A DNA stretch of 64,000 nucleotides from Anseranas semipalmata. Taxonomy: Eukaryota; Chordata; Aves; Anseriformes; Anseranatidae. Position 1 is the stretch's first letter; each line of letters begins with the position of its first letter. The notes under the pieces are model-generated. The model made no database searches. It had not been told where the DNA came from and was given only the letters and a program-made list of their open reading frames with translations. The translations under genes and the position numbers were made by a program. The stretch spans positions 124,394-188,393 of the forward strand of contig VXAA01001099.1 in the NCBI GenBank assembly GCA_013399115.1. Direction: 5' to 3'. Positions 1-13,400 of this stretch are shown piece by piece.

Positions 1-27
1 TTTTTTTTTTTTTTTATGTGTGTGTTT
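1..27. repeat. Poly-T run followed by short TG tract at window edge
   Basis: Fifteen T residues open the window and run into an ATGTGTGTG stretch. The run may continue upstream, so its full length is unknown. It could be the A-tail of a retroposed sequence read on the minus strand, but nothing downstream supports that. Confidence 0.7.
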
Positions 28-960
28 GCTATTATGCTGGTAATTTGCTTTGTTAGTGGGAATACAACTAGTATGGTTTACTAGTAGGGAGCTTATTTAT
101 GCAGTGATTTTTATTTTACAAAAAGAAATCTGTGATCAATTTTTCATTTTCTCTATCAATAATAAAAATGCAGCTGTTTTCATGACCCAGGATTCCATAC
201 TCTGAACAAGAAGTTATGACTACTTCTCAAACTTAATACCTGTTCTTGTAAAAATGTTTCTCATTACAATGAACCTGACTCACAAGTATTTCATTAGAAA
301 TCCCACTTGGGCCATTAAACAATACTGATGTTTTCCTATTGTGCTTAAAAATGAATAATTCATATCCTTTATTAGAATAAACTAAGATGATGAGTAACAA
401 GGAAGAAGAAATACACTGTTGTTTTATATATTTTACCATTTACCAGCCATGTGATTTTCTGCTTTATTTGGCTATGGTGAATTTTGTTAAAATATATTAT
501 GTATATTTATGAATATATAAATAAATATGTATATATGCATAAGAGATGTGTGGATCAAAATAAAGAGCTTTGGTGTGTGCCTGCGTACATTTTCCTCCAC
601 ACACCTACACACATACTTGCTCATGGCACTTTAACATCTTAAAGGAAATAAACTTGACAATACTTTTGATCAGGGAATAATTGCTTGGAGAAGCTCAGCT
701 CTTCTGTGTAATGCCACTTTCCTGAACTGTGCCACAGCTGTAGGTATAGTCTGTTATTTTTACTTATTTTTTTTCCTGCACATACAGTTGTAAATTGGGG
801 TTTCAAGGTGATGGATGAACCATGAGGAACATATCATCACATCTCCTGATGAACCATGACTATAAGTTGTTCTTCACACTTCCTGGTAACTTATTAAAAA
901 ACAGCAAATAAAAGGGAGCAAGTAATTCTTTCAAGGCATAGAGAAATTGTCCTGCTGTTA
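28..960. other. AT-rich noncoding sequence, no gene seen
   Basis: Unique AT-rich sequence. A 68-codon minus-strand ORF at 233-439 has no recognisable domain and is chance-sized. A short ATAT-rich patch lies near 490-540 and a CA/TG-rich patch near 570-620. Confidence 0.6.
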
Positions 961-967
961 CTGTTCT

Positions 968-1030
968 AAATAAATAAATAAAATAAAATAAAATAAATAA
1001 AATCACAGAATCACAGAATCACAGAATCAC
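968..1030 (-). repeat. A-rich AAAT/AAAAT tract joined to (TCACAGAA)3.5, CR1-like tail
   Basis: An AAAT/AAAAT array (968-1002) passes directly into three and a half copies of the octamer TCACAGAA (1003-1030). The same octamer forms the 3' tail of the minus-strand CR1 at 40668. CR1 elements end in octamer repeats of the type ATTCTRTG rather than poly-A. Read as a CR1 tail this element would be minus-strand with its body to the right, but bases after 1030 do not look like CR1. It is either an orphan tail left after deletion or an independent microsatellite. Confidence 0.6.
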
Positions 1031-1034
1031 TACT

Positions 1035-2530
1035 GTGCTTCTCTGTTTGTGGCAAACTATGCCTTCCTGAGAGAGAAAACTTCACAGACCATGTGTTTAG
1101 GATAACCTGAGTCTGGTTCTTCATTACTTTTACAGAAACTTAGCAGTTCAACCATTTCTATTGATTTCAGTTATAATCGAACACCCAATTTTATTAAACA
1201 CCTAATTTTATTAAAGAAAGGGAACAAGTCATTGCAGAAAAAAGTTAAATCTTCATTTCAATCCTAATCTACACTGCATTACGCTACTTGTTGGAAATAA
1301 GAAGAGAGGTATGTCTCAGTTTAATTAACAGCATTTATGGCCCACAGGACTGAGAGAAAAAAAAAAGAGTTAATCCTGGAGGATCTAATGGGGTATTAGC
1401 GTTTGATGAAACTTCTGCTTCCAGACAAGTTTCCTTGTAACCCATCTTTGATTAGCTTGCCATTATTTGTAAATGTTGCCAAACATCCCTAAAAAGCCAA
1501 CTCTGCTTTAAGTTAATTAAGCAGAGATGCTGCTACTGATGCCCTCATTGAAGAGTGTGCTGATACCTGGCCCACTCTGCTCTTCTCCACTATGCTTGCT
1601 CACGCTGTGATGCTCATGTGCAGGGGTCCAGCCAGGGCTTCGCCTTGTGGTGGACACCAAGGGGTTTGTGTGGGCATCGGGAGCTGCCCCTGTCCCCTTT
1701 GTGCTGCTGGCCAGTGCCTCCCCTGACACGCTCCTGTAGGGAAAGCAGCTCCAGCAGCCTGCACTTCTTGCCATGGAGTCAGGCAGCACTGTTGAGAGAA
1801 GATGCGGCCTGCACTGTGTCCTCTCCCTATTTCAACCAGTTTAGTCATGCCACAGATCTTTTCTGTCAAAAGACAAGATTCGCAGCTGAAGGCAAAAGTG
1901 TATTTTACTTCTATCCACTGTATTTTCTGGAGGACCACTCATGGTGCTGATGACAGAGGGGCATAGGCCCAGACCAAGCTGGGTGTTGTGGTGCAGTCTT
2001 ACCAAGGAGGCTGAAAGGGGACTGGGGCACACCACGGGTCAGTCTCATGCCTGTGAACACACCCCACTGTCACACAAGACTAGCAAAGAGAGTTATACAG
2101 AGGTATGCCTAAACACTGCCATGTTTTCTCTGTGTCTGTTTTTCAGCCTGGGGAAACTGCTCAGCTTGTGGAGTGAGGCACAATTCCAGTACTGCACCAG
2201 TGAGGCAGGGGTCTGATTGGAAAGTACACACTGTCTGGGTAACGAGGCCTTCCTCTCCTTCATCCCACTGCTCCTTATTTTTTAATCTGGAAAATTGCAA
2301 CTGTGAAATTGAAAGTAATTCTGACAAAGTCTGTGGCTGGACAAAATACAGGAGGAAGAAATTTATAAAGCTTAACAGGTGATGAAAAAAACAGATCAGC
2401 TTGGCTTGGACCAAACTAGACAGGATAGGGTGGGAACAGCCAAGTAAGAACTTCATGCTGTTGTTTCTAAAACAATGCCTTCCGAGCAAAGACGTGAGAA
2501 ATGCCAGCTTCTGCCTTCTGAAATTGTAAA
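1035..2530. other. Noncoding; GC-richer patch at about 1560-2250 unexplained
   Basis: Mostly AT-rich, but 1560-2250 is visibly richer in G and C and carries overlapping open frames on both strands (64-167 codons). None shows a recognisable domain, and ORFs open on both strands at once are what a GC-richer patch gives by chance. It could be a decayed LTR or old repeat; I could not find paired ends or a target duplication. Confidence 0.4.
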
Positions 2531-2537
2531 GCCCATG

Positions 2538-2619
2538 TATATATATATATATATATATATATGCATATGCATATGAGTTCATGTGTATGTTTGTGTATAT
2601 GTATATATACATATATGTA
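2538..2619. repeat. (TA)n microsatellite with GCATAT and TG/TA interruptions
   Basis: An uninterrupted TA run covers 2538-2562, followed by GCATATGCATATG and a mixed TG/TATA stretch to about 2619. Its minus-strand translation gives a YIYIYI-type peptide, which is a repeat artefact. Confidence 0.85.
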
Positions 2620-5615
2620 GAGGTAGCTGCACGTTCTGTCCTCCTTTTGTCCTCAGTGTGCCTACCTCTTTCATTTGGGAAACTGATGCTTTAGTGAAGA
2701 GTTACACTAATCTCATATTATAACAAATAAGAATTGTTTAGTAAGAATCATCCATCGTGCTGACTTTAACATTGATTTCTTATTGTAACAGAAGTTATTC
2801 ATCTCCAGAACTTTTGCTGAATATGGTATTTTGCCACAGTAATAAACAAGTAAGAGATGCTGGAAGCCATTCTTTGTCATCCTTGTAGCTCTTTCTCCAA
2901 TTCCCATTTAACAACCCAGTGATTTAGATGCAATATTTAATGTTTATGGAAGATCTTTGAAGATCTATTTTTTTTTAATGACAATATTTGATAGCCTAAT
3001 CTGTTCTGTTTGCAACTCAGTTGCATTTTCACTGGCTGATGCTCATTTCATATGAATCTTGTTTGCCATCCACCCACAAAGAAAACAGAAGAGATGTTGC
3101 AGCCAGAACTCATTTCTGTATCTCGCAATAGTTATTTTGCACAGAGAATACCTTGCTGTCTCTATAGATTCAACAGATAAATGAAGCTATCATCGGTGAA
3201 AATGAAAAAAATCATGCCTTCCCAGCAGATAATTGATCTTTGTTTCCTTTTAGTTTTACTTGCAGACAAAACAGACTTCTTCCAGGCTACCTTTTAACTG
3301 AGAGCTAAAATAAAGCGAGAGATTTCTAGATATTTATCTTAACTGCACAGTCTGAATGTCTTGAAGGAAAAGGACAGGTTTGTAGAACAAAAGTTAATAT
3401 CAAAACAGAGTATTGACATGGAGGATGTATGTCTGCAGAGGGGTCCACAATGCATGAATACAAGAAAAAACATTTTCTTATCTGTTAAGAAAAAAGAAGT
3501 GCTGTTTTATGATTTAGCTAAGTTCACTGAAGTCTTTGGTGTCTGGTCTGAGCTACTATAACAGTAAACCTGCATGTGGACATCTAATATATATCCTTCT
3601 ATTATAGGCCAGTGGAAAGAGTTGAATATGGTGGACTGGCTAAGCTTCTCCCATAGTTGTTATTACAGATTTTCATTTGTACAAAGAAGTGTTAATGCCA
3701 GCAGGGAGACCATAAGATGGTAGTGGTGACTGAATTAACTTTTCCTCTAAATGAGAACTTTTAAAAGTTTACTGGAAAAGTATTAACAATTGGGAAAATT
3801 AGCATACCTACTGATGGTTCTGTGATATCTCCATTGAAAGTGGCAGTCTTCCTCAAATCTTCCATCAGTAAGAAATGGTGTGGAAAATCCCATTTTCTTT
3901 TCAAGACAATCAGTTTTACTTTTATCCTGAAAGAACATGCCAATAGAGAATTATGAATTGGATGTAAACAGTTTGAGCATTGTAACTGGGAAACAAGAAC
4001 CACTTTCAGTGCTGAAACTACAGGTATAGAAGGTGTTAAAAAGTATCTCATTTGTGTTACCCCAATTATATGTGAAATGTTTCTTTTTGAGATAAATTCT
4101 GATGAAAGTTTAAGAACTTAGACCAGAGAGTGTATGCAGAGAACACTCAGATCTGGTAGAGCCAAATCCATCATAAGTAGAACAATATTACACCACATAA
4201 GCAAGGTATTTTAAACCTTAAAAATATTTGGGTAGTACTATAAATCATGTGTCCTAACCAGAGATATAAATGTAGGCATGTTTTCCCAAGAGTTAAGATT
4301 TGGGAATTGCAAAATTGATTATAGTGAGAAAAAATGAAAGCGGTAAATAAGCACTTTTTAAATATTTATTTATTCATTTACTTATGGAAACTACCTTTAG
4401 CGTATTCATGGCAGCATATCTGAATGAATGAAATAAAGGATAATTATGAAAGCTAGTTGTTGCATCCCAAAATATAATTTTGTGAAGGAACAAGTACTTT
4501 AAATTTTTACCTTACAAATATTTCTGTAATAATGTAGAAAAACTAGCTTAAGCAAGGCTATTTGGGGAATGACATTGTAGAGAAGATCTCCTCTGTGGCT
4601 GATGATCCTCTGCTGTCACAGCTGGTTTCTACACAAGAGACAGTGGCCTCGTGTCATAGATTATGCTTGTATTCCAGTTTTCCATAATGTTCTGCATTGT
4701 ACCAACAGACGCTTTGGGTTTAGGCACATATGCCCTACACCAAGTACAGCAAAGCTTCTGCCTTCCTCCATCTCCAGATGTGTAATTCTGAGATGGCTCC
4801 TCAGAGAGAAAGGGATGAAGATGCATCGCTCTCACCTTGCAGGACTGACTGACATCCTGCGAAAAAAGATATGTGTGCAAAATCTACCAAGGAAACACAT
4901 CCAGCTTCTCACTGAAGAAAGTTTTTATTTATTTTTTTATTACTTTTTTAATCTCTACAATAATTATTGCTTTCATACAATCCAGCCTATAAACCTGCTT
5001 AACTAAGTAAATTACATCAACCCACCAGTGGGTGTAGTGCAGAGCTCCTGCTGGTCCACCTGCTTCACCCACAGCAAGGTAGACAGCAGGGAGAGCTGAA
5101 GCAATAGCTGCTTTCTAGCCTCTCCCACCCCATGTAGATCCAGCAGATCTCCAGCCCACATTAGTATGCAGAGGAAGATCATACCAGTCTGTATTCACAC
5201 AGGAAAGCATGCATCAGGGTTCAATGCCAACATCTAGCTGAGAAAACCCGAGACCTCCTCTTTAATTTGCTGAGTTTTGTAAAATTTGTCCTCTGTCCTC
5301 TACAGTCTGGTTGTTACCATCTGTCTGAAGGTTTTGGAAGGGGTCAGGGAACAGAGGTAGTACCATGGTACAGGGATAGATTGATGACAGCCAAAAGGAG
5401 GACTAGACAGAACTGGAATAACAACTGGATATTTGAGAACAAATGATTGGGAAAGTAACAGGCAATACTAATTTCATCAGACTTGTAAGTACTGACCAAT
5501 TGTTCAAGGGAACAAGAGATTCCCTAAAGTAGCACAGTGGTAAATTGGACAAGAATTGGCATCAGCCCAAAAATAACAATGCGTGATTCTGTGGGGAAAC
5601 AATATCTGTAAAATT
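2620..5615. other. AT-rich unique sequence, no gene seen
   Basis: No transposon signature, RNA gene or convincing exon is visible. The longest ORF (4602-5006 plus, 134 codons) ends in a low-complexity run of phenylalanine, tyrosine and leucine codons and overlaps a minus-strand ORF; I treat it as chance. Confidence 0.5.
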
Positions 5616-5619
5616 AATG

Positions 5620-5635
5620 AAAAAAAAAAAAAAAA
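5620..5635. repeat. Poly-A run (16)
   Basis: Sixteen A residues in a row. No retroposon body is recognisable upstream and no target duplication was seen. Confidence 0.7.
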
Positions 5636-5639
5636 GGTA

Positions 5640-8600
5640 GTTTTAAAAGTTAAGACAGAACAGACAGGAGAAAATGTTAAATTATTGTAATATGAAAGAG
5701 GTAGGAATTAAACAGAATAAAACATAAATATGAATATTATGCAGGCTTTAAATGTAGTGCAGATGGAATTCATGGTAACAAATCCAGGAGAATAGGACAC
5801 AAAACCTGTTTTTAACTACTTGGCTTTCTGTAGAACTATGGGCAGTAACAGGTTTTCCAGATAAAGCTTAGGTGCTTACATGGCTGCTTCTGTGAATGAC
5901 CACAGGTACCACCATTTTTATTGAACTACTAGGTATTGACAGACCTTTAGCTTACACAGGAGACCATTTGGAATTGAAAATTTAGATGCCCATGTTTTAA
6001 AACTCTGGAAAAGTTCATTCTTTTAACATTGTGGAGCTGATGCTGGCAGGATCAAGGTCAGAGCACAGCATAGCTCAGTCAGGGCAGTGATCTTTAAAAA
6101 ACTGCTGGTGGAAAGAGTGCCATATCCTTCTTGAGTCACGGCCCAATGAGCAGAGAAGCTTTGCAGCACTCCACCTCTTACACTGCAAGTGAAGGTCTCA
6201 CTTCCTTCTAGGCTTTTCTGCCTGTCCTCCCTGACAATGTATCTAAGAAAATAAAATACTGATAAATTTCATGGTTAAGATTTGAGAAAAGATTTATCAG
6301 CCATGAATATTACATAGTATTTTACTAAGCAAATGGAATAACTAATAGTACAGGAAATCACTGAAGCTTTAAATGGGCAATGGTTTGCATAAAGCAAGTA
6401 CATCCATCTCTTTGATAAAGAAGCACTTCATAGAGTGATATTGTCCCTAATGCATACAAGAGTATGTATCTATATAAAACAGCGTAAATATGCAGAGTAG
6501 CAGTCTTTATTAAATCTAAGATTCAAAATTTTGTTTGTTTGTTTTTATGTATTTATTTTAATGAATAAACAGACAGACATACAGAAGTGTCACAGTCTTC
6601 TTAACTGAAATTTGCCTTTTATAATTTGCTTTCACTTCTCTGGGTTGCATTTCCAAGAGGAGAAAAAAAAAATTGTACACACACATACGCATGCATATGC
6701 AAACTGCAAAAGTACCCCTCAGAGTATCCTTTAGAATGGTTTCTTCCTTTTGAGATTACTTTGGAGAATGATAGTTTGCAAAGATATTAAGTTAACATAA
6801 GTTCTTTTGTCCATGATAACCATCAAGGGATTCATGCAGCTAGTATTCCTAGTCGTCTTCTAATATCATGGGGGAAAAAAAGCAAACTTTCCTTGGGGGT
6901 CTATCAAAACAGAAGCCCAGGTTAGTTGCATTGAATTGCCTTGGGAGGATGACTTCTCTTTCCTGGGGCTGCACAGTAGCCTTGAGACTCTGTCCTCATT
7001 CAGCTGTTTTTAGACTTTATGAACAACCTTATGTTGCATCTATCCTATACACTGATTGCCTTAAGAAGCACTTCACAGAAGCACTGCAGAAGTGCTATAG
7101 TGGGTTTCTCCACACTGATTTAATGATTTCTCACTAAGAAACTTAAAAATTAGCAATTATTTCAACAGACTTAAAATTTCTAAATGTTATGCATGGAAGA
7201 TTCAGCTAAATTGATTTTTTGTTTGCAAAATGTATGACCAGTTGAAAAAAAATGAGATATACACTATAGTAGTAATGTCCTTGCTCACTCACTAGAACAT
7301 TATGTTATTAGTGAGATTCTCAAAGAGAACACGGAAGTCAGGTTCTGTCAAAACAATTGTATTTATAAGACTTCAGTGTCCTTGACTTCAACGTTGGTTC
7401 TAAACAAAAGACATTATTCTGGAAAAGAGGAATATATAAAATCAAGAATGGTAAAAAGATAAGAAATTTTATCCAAGTTCAACATTATTCCTTAGACAAT
7501 AGTTAAAATATTTTAAATTATTCTAATATATGCAGGTTTATTTTAAAAAGCCAGAGATTTAAGATGGATGGGGTAAGAAAAAAATACCCAAGGGGACACT
7601 GGGAATGAAAATAAATCGTCTGAGTTGTAAACATGGGTTACAATGACATTGGGGTACTTGCAGTATGGGCAAACACAAAAACAAATATGATGGTGCTGAG
7701 AAACTTTGAATAACAAAAATGTTTCTTGCATTGGTTTCCACAGTTAGCTGTGGATCAAGAATACTATATGCCAAGCATAGTCTCACCATGAGTCTTTCAG
7801 GAAAAAAAAGTCTTTGAAAGAAAAAGAAATGACTGTAATTTATATAAGTGGACCTTTTCAGTCACCTCCCCCTTATTCAATATGCAATATATTGCTTTAA
7901 AAATTAGCATGTAAAATTTGAAAAGAATTAAAGAATGAAAGATTACAGAGGAAAGTGTCTGATAATTAGCAATTTGCAGTGTTCTGAATTTGTTCACTAT
8001 TTTAGTCTCACCAGATCAGAATATTTTGATTTTAGTCAATTCTAAGCAGCAAGAAAAGGTTATGGTTTATCCATTTGCATAATATGTGCACACTACAGTT
8101 GTCATGGTGGCACACTTAATTGATTCAGTTTTACTAATGACAGTTTAATTTTTATATTCACAGCACAACTGCCACTAATCTTTTTGCCTTATTGCTGAGA
8201 ACTGAAGCATCTAGTTCATTTGGAGTGTTGGAAAAATCTTATTGCATACACGAGTATAAAATAATTGGCCTATTTGAATGCTAATTACATTTAAGAGTCT
8301 TGCTTCCCTCGATAGAGGAATTCAGCTTCTACCATGGGTTCGAAATAAACTTACTGGGATGTGGCTGTGAGTACAAACAAAGACATCACTGAAGAAACAA
8401 AAGCCATTAAAAGATGACTGGATGTGGGAGGCCAGAGAATAAAATAGATTCAGATAAAATCAGGATAGCTTCATGGTCTGAAATGGGTAATAACAGAGAT
8501 ATGCTTGCTAATGTACTGGGATCCTGGTCTTCTGATATCTTCAGAGATCAGAAGTCATTGCAAAAATGATGTAAACACATAACAGCATGACAGATAAGCA

Positions 8601-10430
8601 TCTTACTGAGTCTGGAATTTAAAACACGAATTTGTTTCTCCTGTCTTTTCCCTCTTTTCTCACAAGTAAGCTGCTAGAACTTCACTTCGGTCCTTTATGT
8701 TGCTTATATTTAGGCTCAAGAACTGATGCAGTTTATGCAGCAGTCAGGATGCTGGATGTTTTCTTGTTGAGGAAAGATCTTAGGCTATGCCTTTTATTAT
8801 GATGAGCCTCACTTTGTCTGACAGTTCTGGTGTTTGTGAAAAACATAGTTATTGCAGCAGCCAGACTCTCAGCAATCTGAGAGCACTATCCAAGTCGATG
8901 GAGGACTTGGAAAAAGACACTTGAAACTGTTTTTGCCTGTAGCCCAAAACTTAGAAGAAAAGATGAATCATTGCTGCAGCATGACGACAGGAAGCTCTGC
9001 AGCTAAATGAGTGAATCCCTGATTCCTTTTTTCCAGGTTTAATGGGGTAAGTTTTCTGATCATAGTTGGACAAGAGAAAACATTTTCCAGTAAATATATC
9101 CAATAATATCAAAAATTCAGATACTCTAGTTTTAAAGAACAAGAACTGTAGATGTCATTAACAAAATAATATGAAAATGAAAAAAAAAATTTGAAATAAG
9201 CAGTCTCTAATGGCTCTGAATCTTACGAACACAAGAAATCATGCAAGAATTGATGGCTTGTTTGATACAGTATGAGTTTTACTTAGTTCTAAATGAATAA
9301 TAAAGTACTTGTGCCAGAAGAGATTAAGCAGGCTTGGAAAAGCAGAAGAGCACAGAGAAAGATAGCTAATCGTTTCTGAAGATTTTTGCTCCTAGAAAGA
9401 CATCATCAGAAGCAACATATCTTCCAGAGAGGCACCAAGCACTCCCCTTGCTGCTGTTTCCTCACCAGACCATTAATAATTGTTGCAATCCCTGAAAATG
9501 TGATATATCAGTGGATTAAGTTGTTACAGATGCTTATTTATGAATTATATGCAAACTCACAGAAAACAAGCGCAAGAAAAGTTACTCTCAAGACTTAAAT
9601 CTGCACAGAAAGCTTTGTCTGTCAAATGTAAACAGGTTAGGCTAATTTCTTCGATTACACTTTGGGAGTGGTTAAACGTAGGAGAGGGAAGACAAGTACC
9701 AAAACCTAAAAGAATTTTGATGGGAAATGTTTTCACTTAGTAAAAATGCGGGAGAAAAGCCTCTGGAATACCCAGCTGTCTCAGACAAACATTGGAGAAC
9801 CACAGATTCATATGCTGTCACCGGTACTGTTTAGGCTATCATCTTCTCTGGAATCGTCCTCCCTTTTTTGGACTAGTTTAAATGTCTTTTGACACAGGTA
9901 CTTGAAATTAATTCTGCTAACTCTGTAATCACACAGCATAATATTCAGTGTCTCTTCTTCTTCCATCTGTAGTGTTTGTGTCATTATTAACCCTTAACCA
10001 AAATGACTACAGAAGAACATCCCATGAAGTTTTTCATTAGTTTTCATCTCAAATAAACATTTTTAAATTTTAGATAGAATAGAAGAATTTTTTTTTTCCC
10101 ACATATACATAGTATTTGGGAAATGATACTAAAAAAAACCATACAGCCACAGAGAGGGGAAAGGATATTGCCAGTTTTGAGATTGTGAGATTTGACTGTG
10201 AGTTTATATAGATTTATATCTTTTCTGCCAAGTGCAGGAGCTAGTGACAGGGAAAAGGGGACTAGAAGACTGTCTGTGTCACAGACAGGGTGATGATGCT
10301 CCGTGATCCTAGGCACTGCACTCTTCTTTAGTGTCTTATTGGCTCCTGTAGCTACAGCTGCAGCATTGGGCAGCTCCTCTACTCTTCTTTAGAGTAACTT
10401 CACGTTCTTCTTAATCACAAGGAGTAGTGT
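5640..10430. other. AT-rich unique sequence with a homeodomain-motif-rich block near 8.07-8.29 kb
   Basis: No gene or mobile element is recognisable. The block at about 8070-8290 holds a POU octamer (ATTTGCATAAT at 8073-8083), TTAATTGATT at 8116-8125, TGACAG at 8138-8143 and TAATTA at 8282-8287. Such a block is compatible with a conserved noncoding element but these short AT-rich motifs are also expected by chance in DNA of this composition. Confidence 0.4.
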
Positions 10431-10436
10431 ACTCTG

Positions 10437-10459
10437 TATTTATTTATTTATTTATTTAG
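10437..10459. repeat. (TATT)n tetranucleotide microsatellite
   Basis: About six tandem TATT units, uninterrupted. Confidence 0.85.
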
Positions 10460-10464
10460 TACTT

Positions 10465-13400
10465 TCCCAAGCTCCCTCTGGGAGCTATCTAGATCTATAC
10501 CAACACTTATTTTAGGCAGCACGTGACCAATGAATTATATTAAGAACCCAGCACAAGGTTTTCTTGTTGCTCTGAACAAACTAATCATTAATTCTATATT
10601 AGTGGTAAAGCTCACTATTTCCATTACCAGTCTTTTTCCAGGGCTGCTGCTGACCAAACGCACTGTGTGGCAGGACCTGGGGCACAAACCTTAAAGCACT
10701 GTGCTCTAAGGAAGCAACTGGGAGGGCTTCAGTTTGCACAGACAGCAGATGTTACAATTCTGGATCATATTTTCATTTCACTGACACTGTAGGAGCAACT
10801 TTATAGGTACTGAACTTACTAATCACATTGCTTGGGCTTTCATTGAGAATAGCTAAAGTCAGGTACCTTGGTGAAAGTAAGAACTGAATATGAAACCTCC
10901 CCCCTATCCCACTCACAGATGTAGATTTATTTTCTCGTGATTTATTTTTTCTGTTACACTTGTTACTGAGAATCTGAACAAACTTCTGAGTACCAGGATG
11001 AACTTGCTATATTCCCTACAATACTGGAAGACAGAAACTGTAACTCACTTGGTTAAAATGTTTTTATTCTGTAAGAGAAAGAAACATCTGACCACTTTGC
11101 CTTCAACTACTGTGTGATTTAATTACGTGGAGGCAACCTGTTCGCAGACAGCAAAATAAAACAAGATTTGTGCTTTGGCAGCAAAACAACACACTGTCTC
11201 ATGTGAAATGTAGGCACTTCTGCTCACGGCAGTTTTCCCTAATGCTCTAGAAGTCAGAAGAATACCTAAATATAAATTATGTGGTACTTAGAATCAGTTT
11301 GAGTCAAAATATTAATTACCTAATTTAAGAGCTGGATCCAAAAGTGACTAAAGCCAGTGGGAGTTTCCCCACTGAAATTAATCAGGTTTGAGTTAGATTC
11401 TAATTTATCCTCTTTGAATAAATGGTGGTTCTATTTTTTTCTTTTTTTTTTTTCCTTCTTTCTTCCAGACTCCTATTTTTTGTTGTCCACAGAAAAGACA
11501 GAAGGCAACAATAAGAGAGTGAAGCCTGTACATGTTATTTATCAGTAAAGGTAAAAATCTTATGGTCTTATTTAAGATTTTGTTTTCATTGTATATATTT
11601 GATTATATATAAAATAAGTGACCTTGTTGTTCATACATATCCTCTAAAAAGCCAATGACATATGTATTTTACAATACCATTTAATATTAGAAAACTTATC
11701 AGGGATTTATAATTTGTGACATGATACTTTTAAGAAGCAGCTGTTATCTCAACAGATGGTAACAATACCATAATAATGAACTTTATTCATTAAAGTAATT
11801 GATTACCACCAACATTTCTTACGCTAATTTGAAAAAATAATTAGTTCTCCTAATACAGACTCACAATAATAGTTTCTAAATGCCATACTGTGGTATCCAA
11901 AAAGATCGTCTCACTTGTGTCTCCATTAGTAATTCGAAAATATTACGCACTTGCTCCAAGTGTAAGTCTAATGCTATCCCTCTCTTTATGGATGGAGGTG
12001 TGGGTGGCAAGGCCCTACCTTTCCCTGGAGGGTGATGGAGGAGCTGCTGGGGCTGGTCCTCCAGCAGCTCATTCCTTGTCAGGCTGCAACCTGGGAGGGC
12101 TCTGGATCCAGAGGGATATCAGGGAGGAACAGAGGGGCTTTAGTCCCTCTTCTGTTTGGGGGAAAGCAGCCAGCACAGTGAGGGAGGAAGATGGAGGCAC
12201 ATTGCTTCCTTCCATCTACTGCTGAGCATTCATTTCAGTTTGGTGAGAGTTCTTAGGAGATTTAGTTTAGAATTTCTTGATTTTATTTTTATCCCCATAT
12301 CACTTAATTGGTTTAATGTAACTACGTAACTTCTGGGGAGTGGATGCTTCATGCTTCAACTGCAGTACATTGGTCCTCGCAGATAAAACAAGCTTCACAA
12401 ATTTAATTCTGATCTTGTCTGTTCTCCTCAGTATTACCTCTTATATAAATTAATATCATTCTCTTGTGGTGATCACAATTACCTATATTCAAGAGGCAAC
12501 TGATAAAAAGAGCCTGTCAGCATCTTTCATTATTAATTCCGGTGTGTAAACACTCCTATGGGTTAGGTTTTTAATTGCAGTTTGGCCTCTTGAACTTCTA
12601 GCAGCTGTCTCTTGTTTTGCCCTTTTCCAAAGAAAGGTACACTAGTGAGTCTGAGCATTTAGTCTGAGCACACGGGCTAGTGAACCACTGGCTTCAAAAG
12701 GAGGGTGCAGTGCTGGACACAGATGGTGCCTACATACATGAAACTCCCCTTGTGGTGAGGGTAGGGTTTGAGGTTCTCAGACTGCCGTATATATCTATTT
12801 GTTTCAACACTAAATGCCTCTTAAACCAGAGAACAAGTTTTGACGATGAATTTTTGGTTGCTTTGTTTTTGACCAACCTGTAAAAGAGCATAGTAAATTG
12901 TTCTTCCTTAATGACTATTGGGATTGTCTAATAAATCTAATGGCTAAATGAAGAGTTTTCTCTGGCTCAGCCTTATAATTCTTTCCTGAAACAAGCCACA
13001 GACAGTTTTAATTGGAGAGATGGAGACAAGAAAACAAGGCAAAAAATACAAGAGAAACTAGAGTAATAAAATTAGGGTGCTTGGTGGTGTAGATTTATGC
13101 TAGAATATAAATATTCTTAAAAGCACACAAAGAAGTTATATAATAAAGCATATTATGCCATTGCAAAGACAGAGATAAGTATAGCAAAGTCAAGGGTCTT
13201 GGAGCAAAAAAAATCATATTACGGGAAATGGATATATCCTATACAGAGACATAAAGATGGAGGAAACATTAATATTAAAATCAAACAGAAATGAAGAGGT
13301 ATAAATAAAGATTATTTGAAACAAGTGAAGAGAACATTAGAAGAGTTAATTTGCTTTAATAAGACTTAGAGGGTAAAACAAAACAAAACAAAAAACACGC

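Noticed and set aside
2109..2612. 167-codon minus-strand ORF, the longest in the window
   Set aside because: Its N-terminus is the YIYIYI translation of the TA microsatellite and the rest shows no domain; the opposite strand is also open in part.
4602..5006. 134-codon plus-strand ORF
   Set aside because: No recognisable domain, overlaps an 83-codon minus-strand ORF, and ends in AT-rich low-complexity codons.
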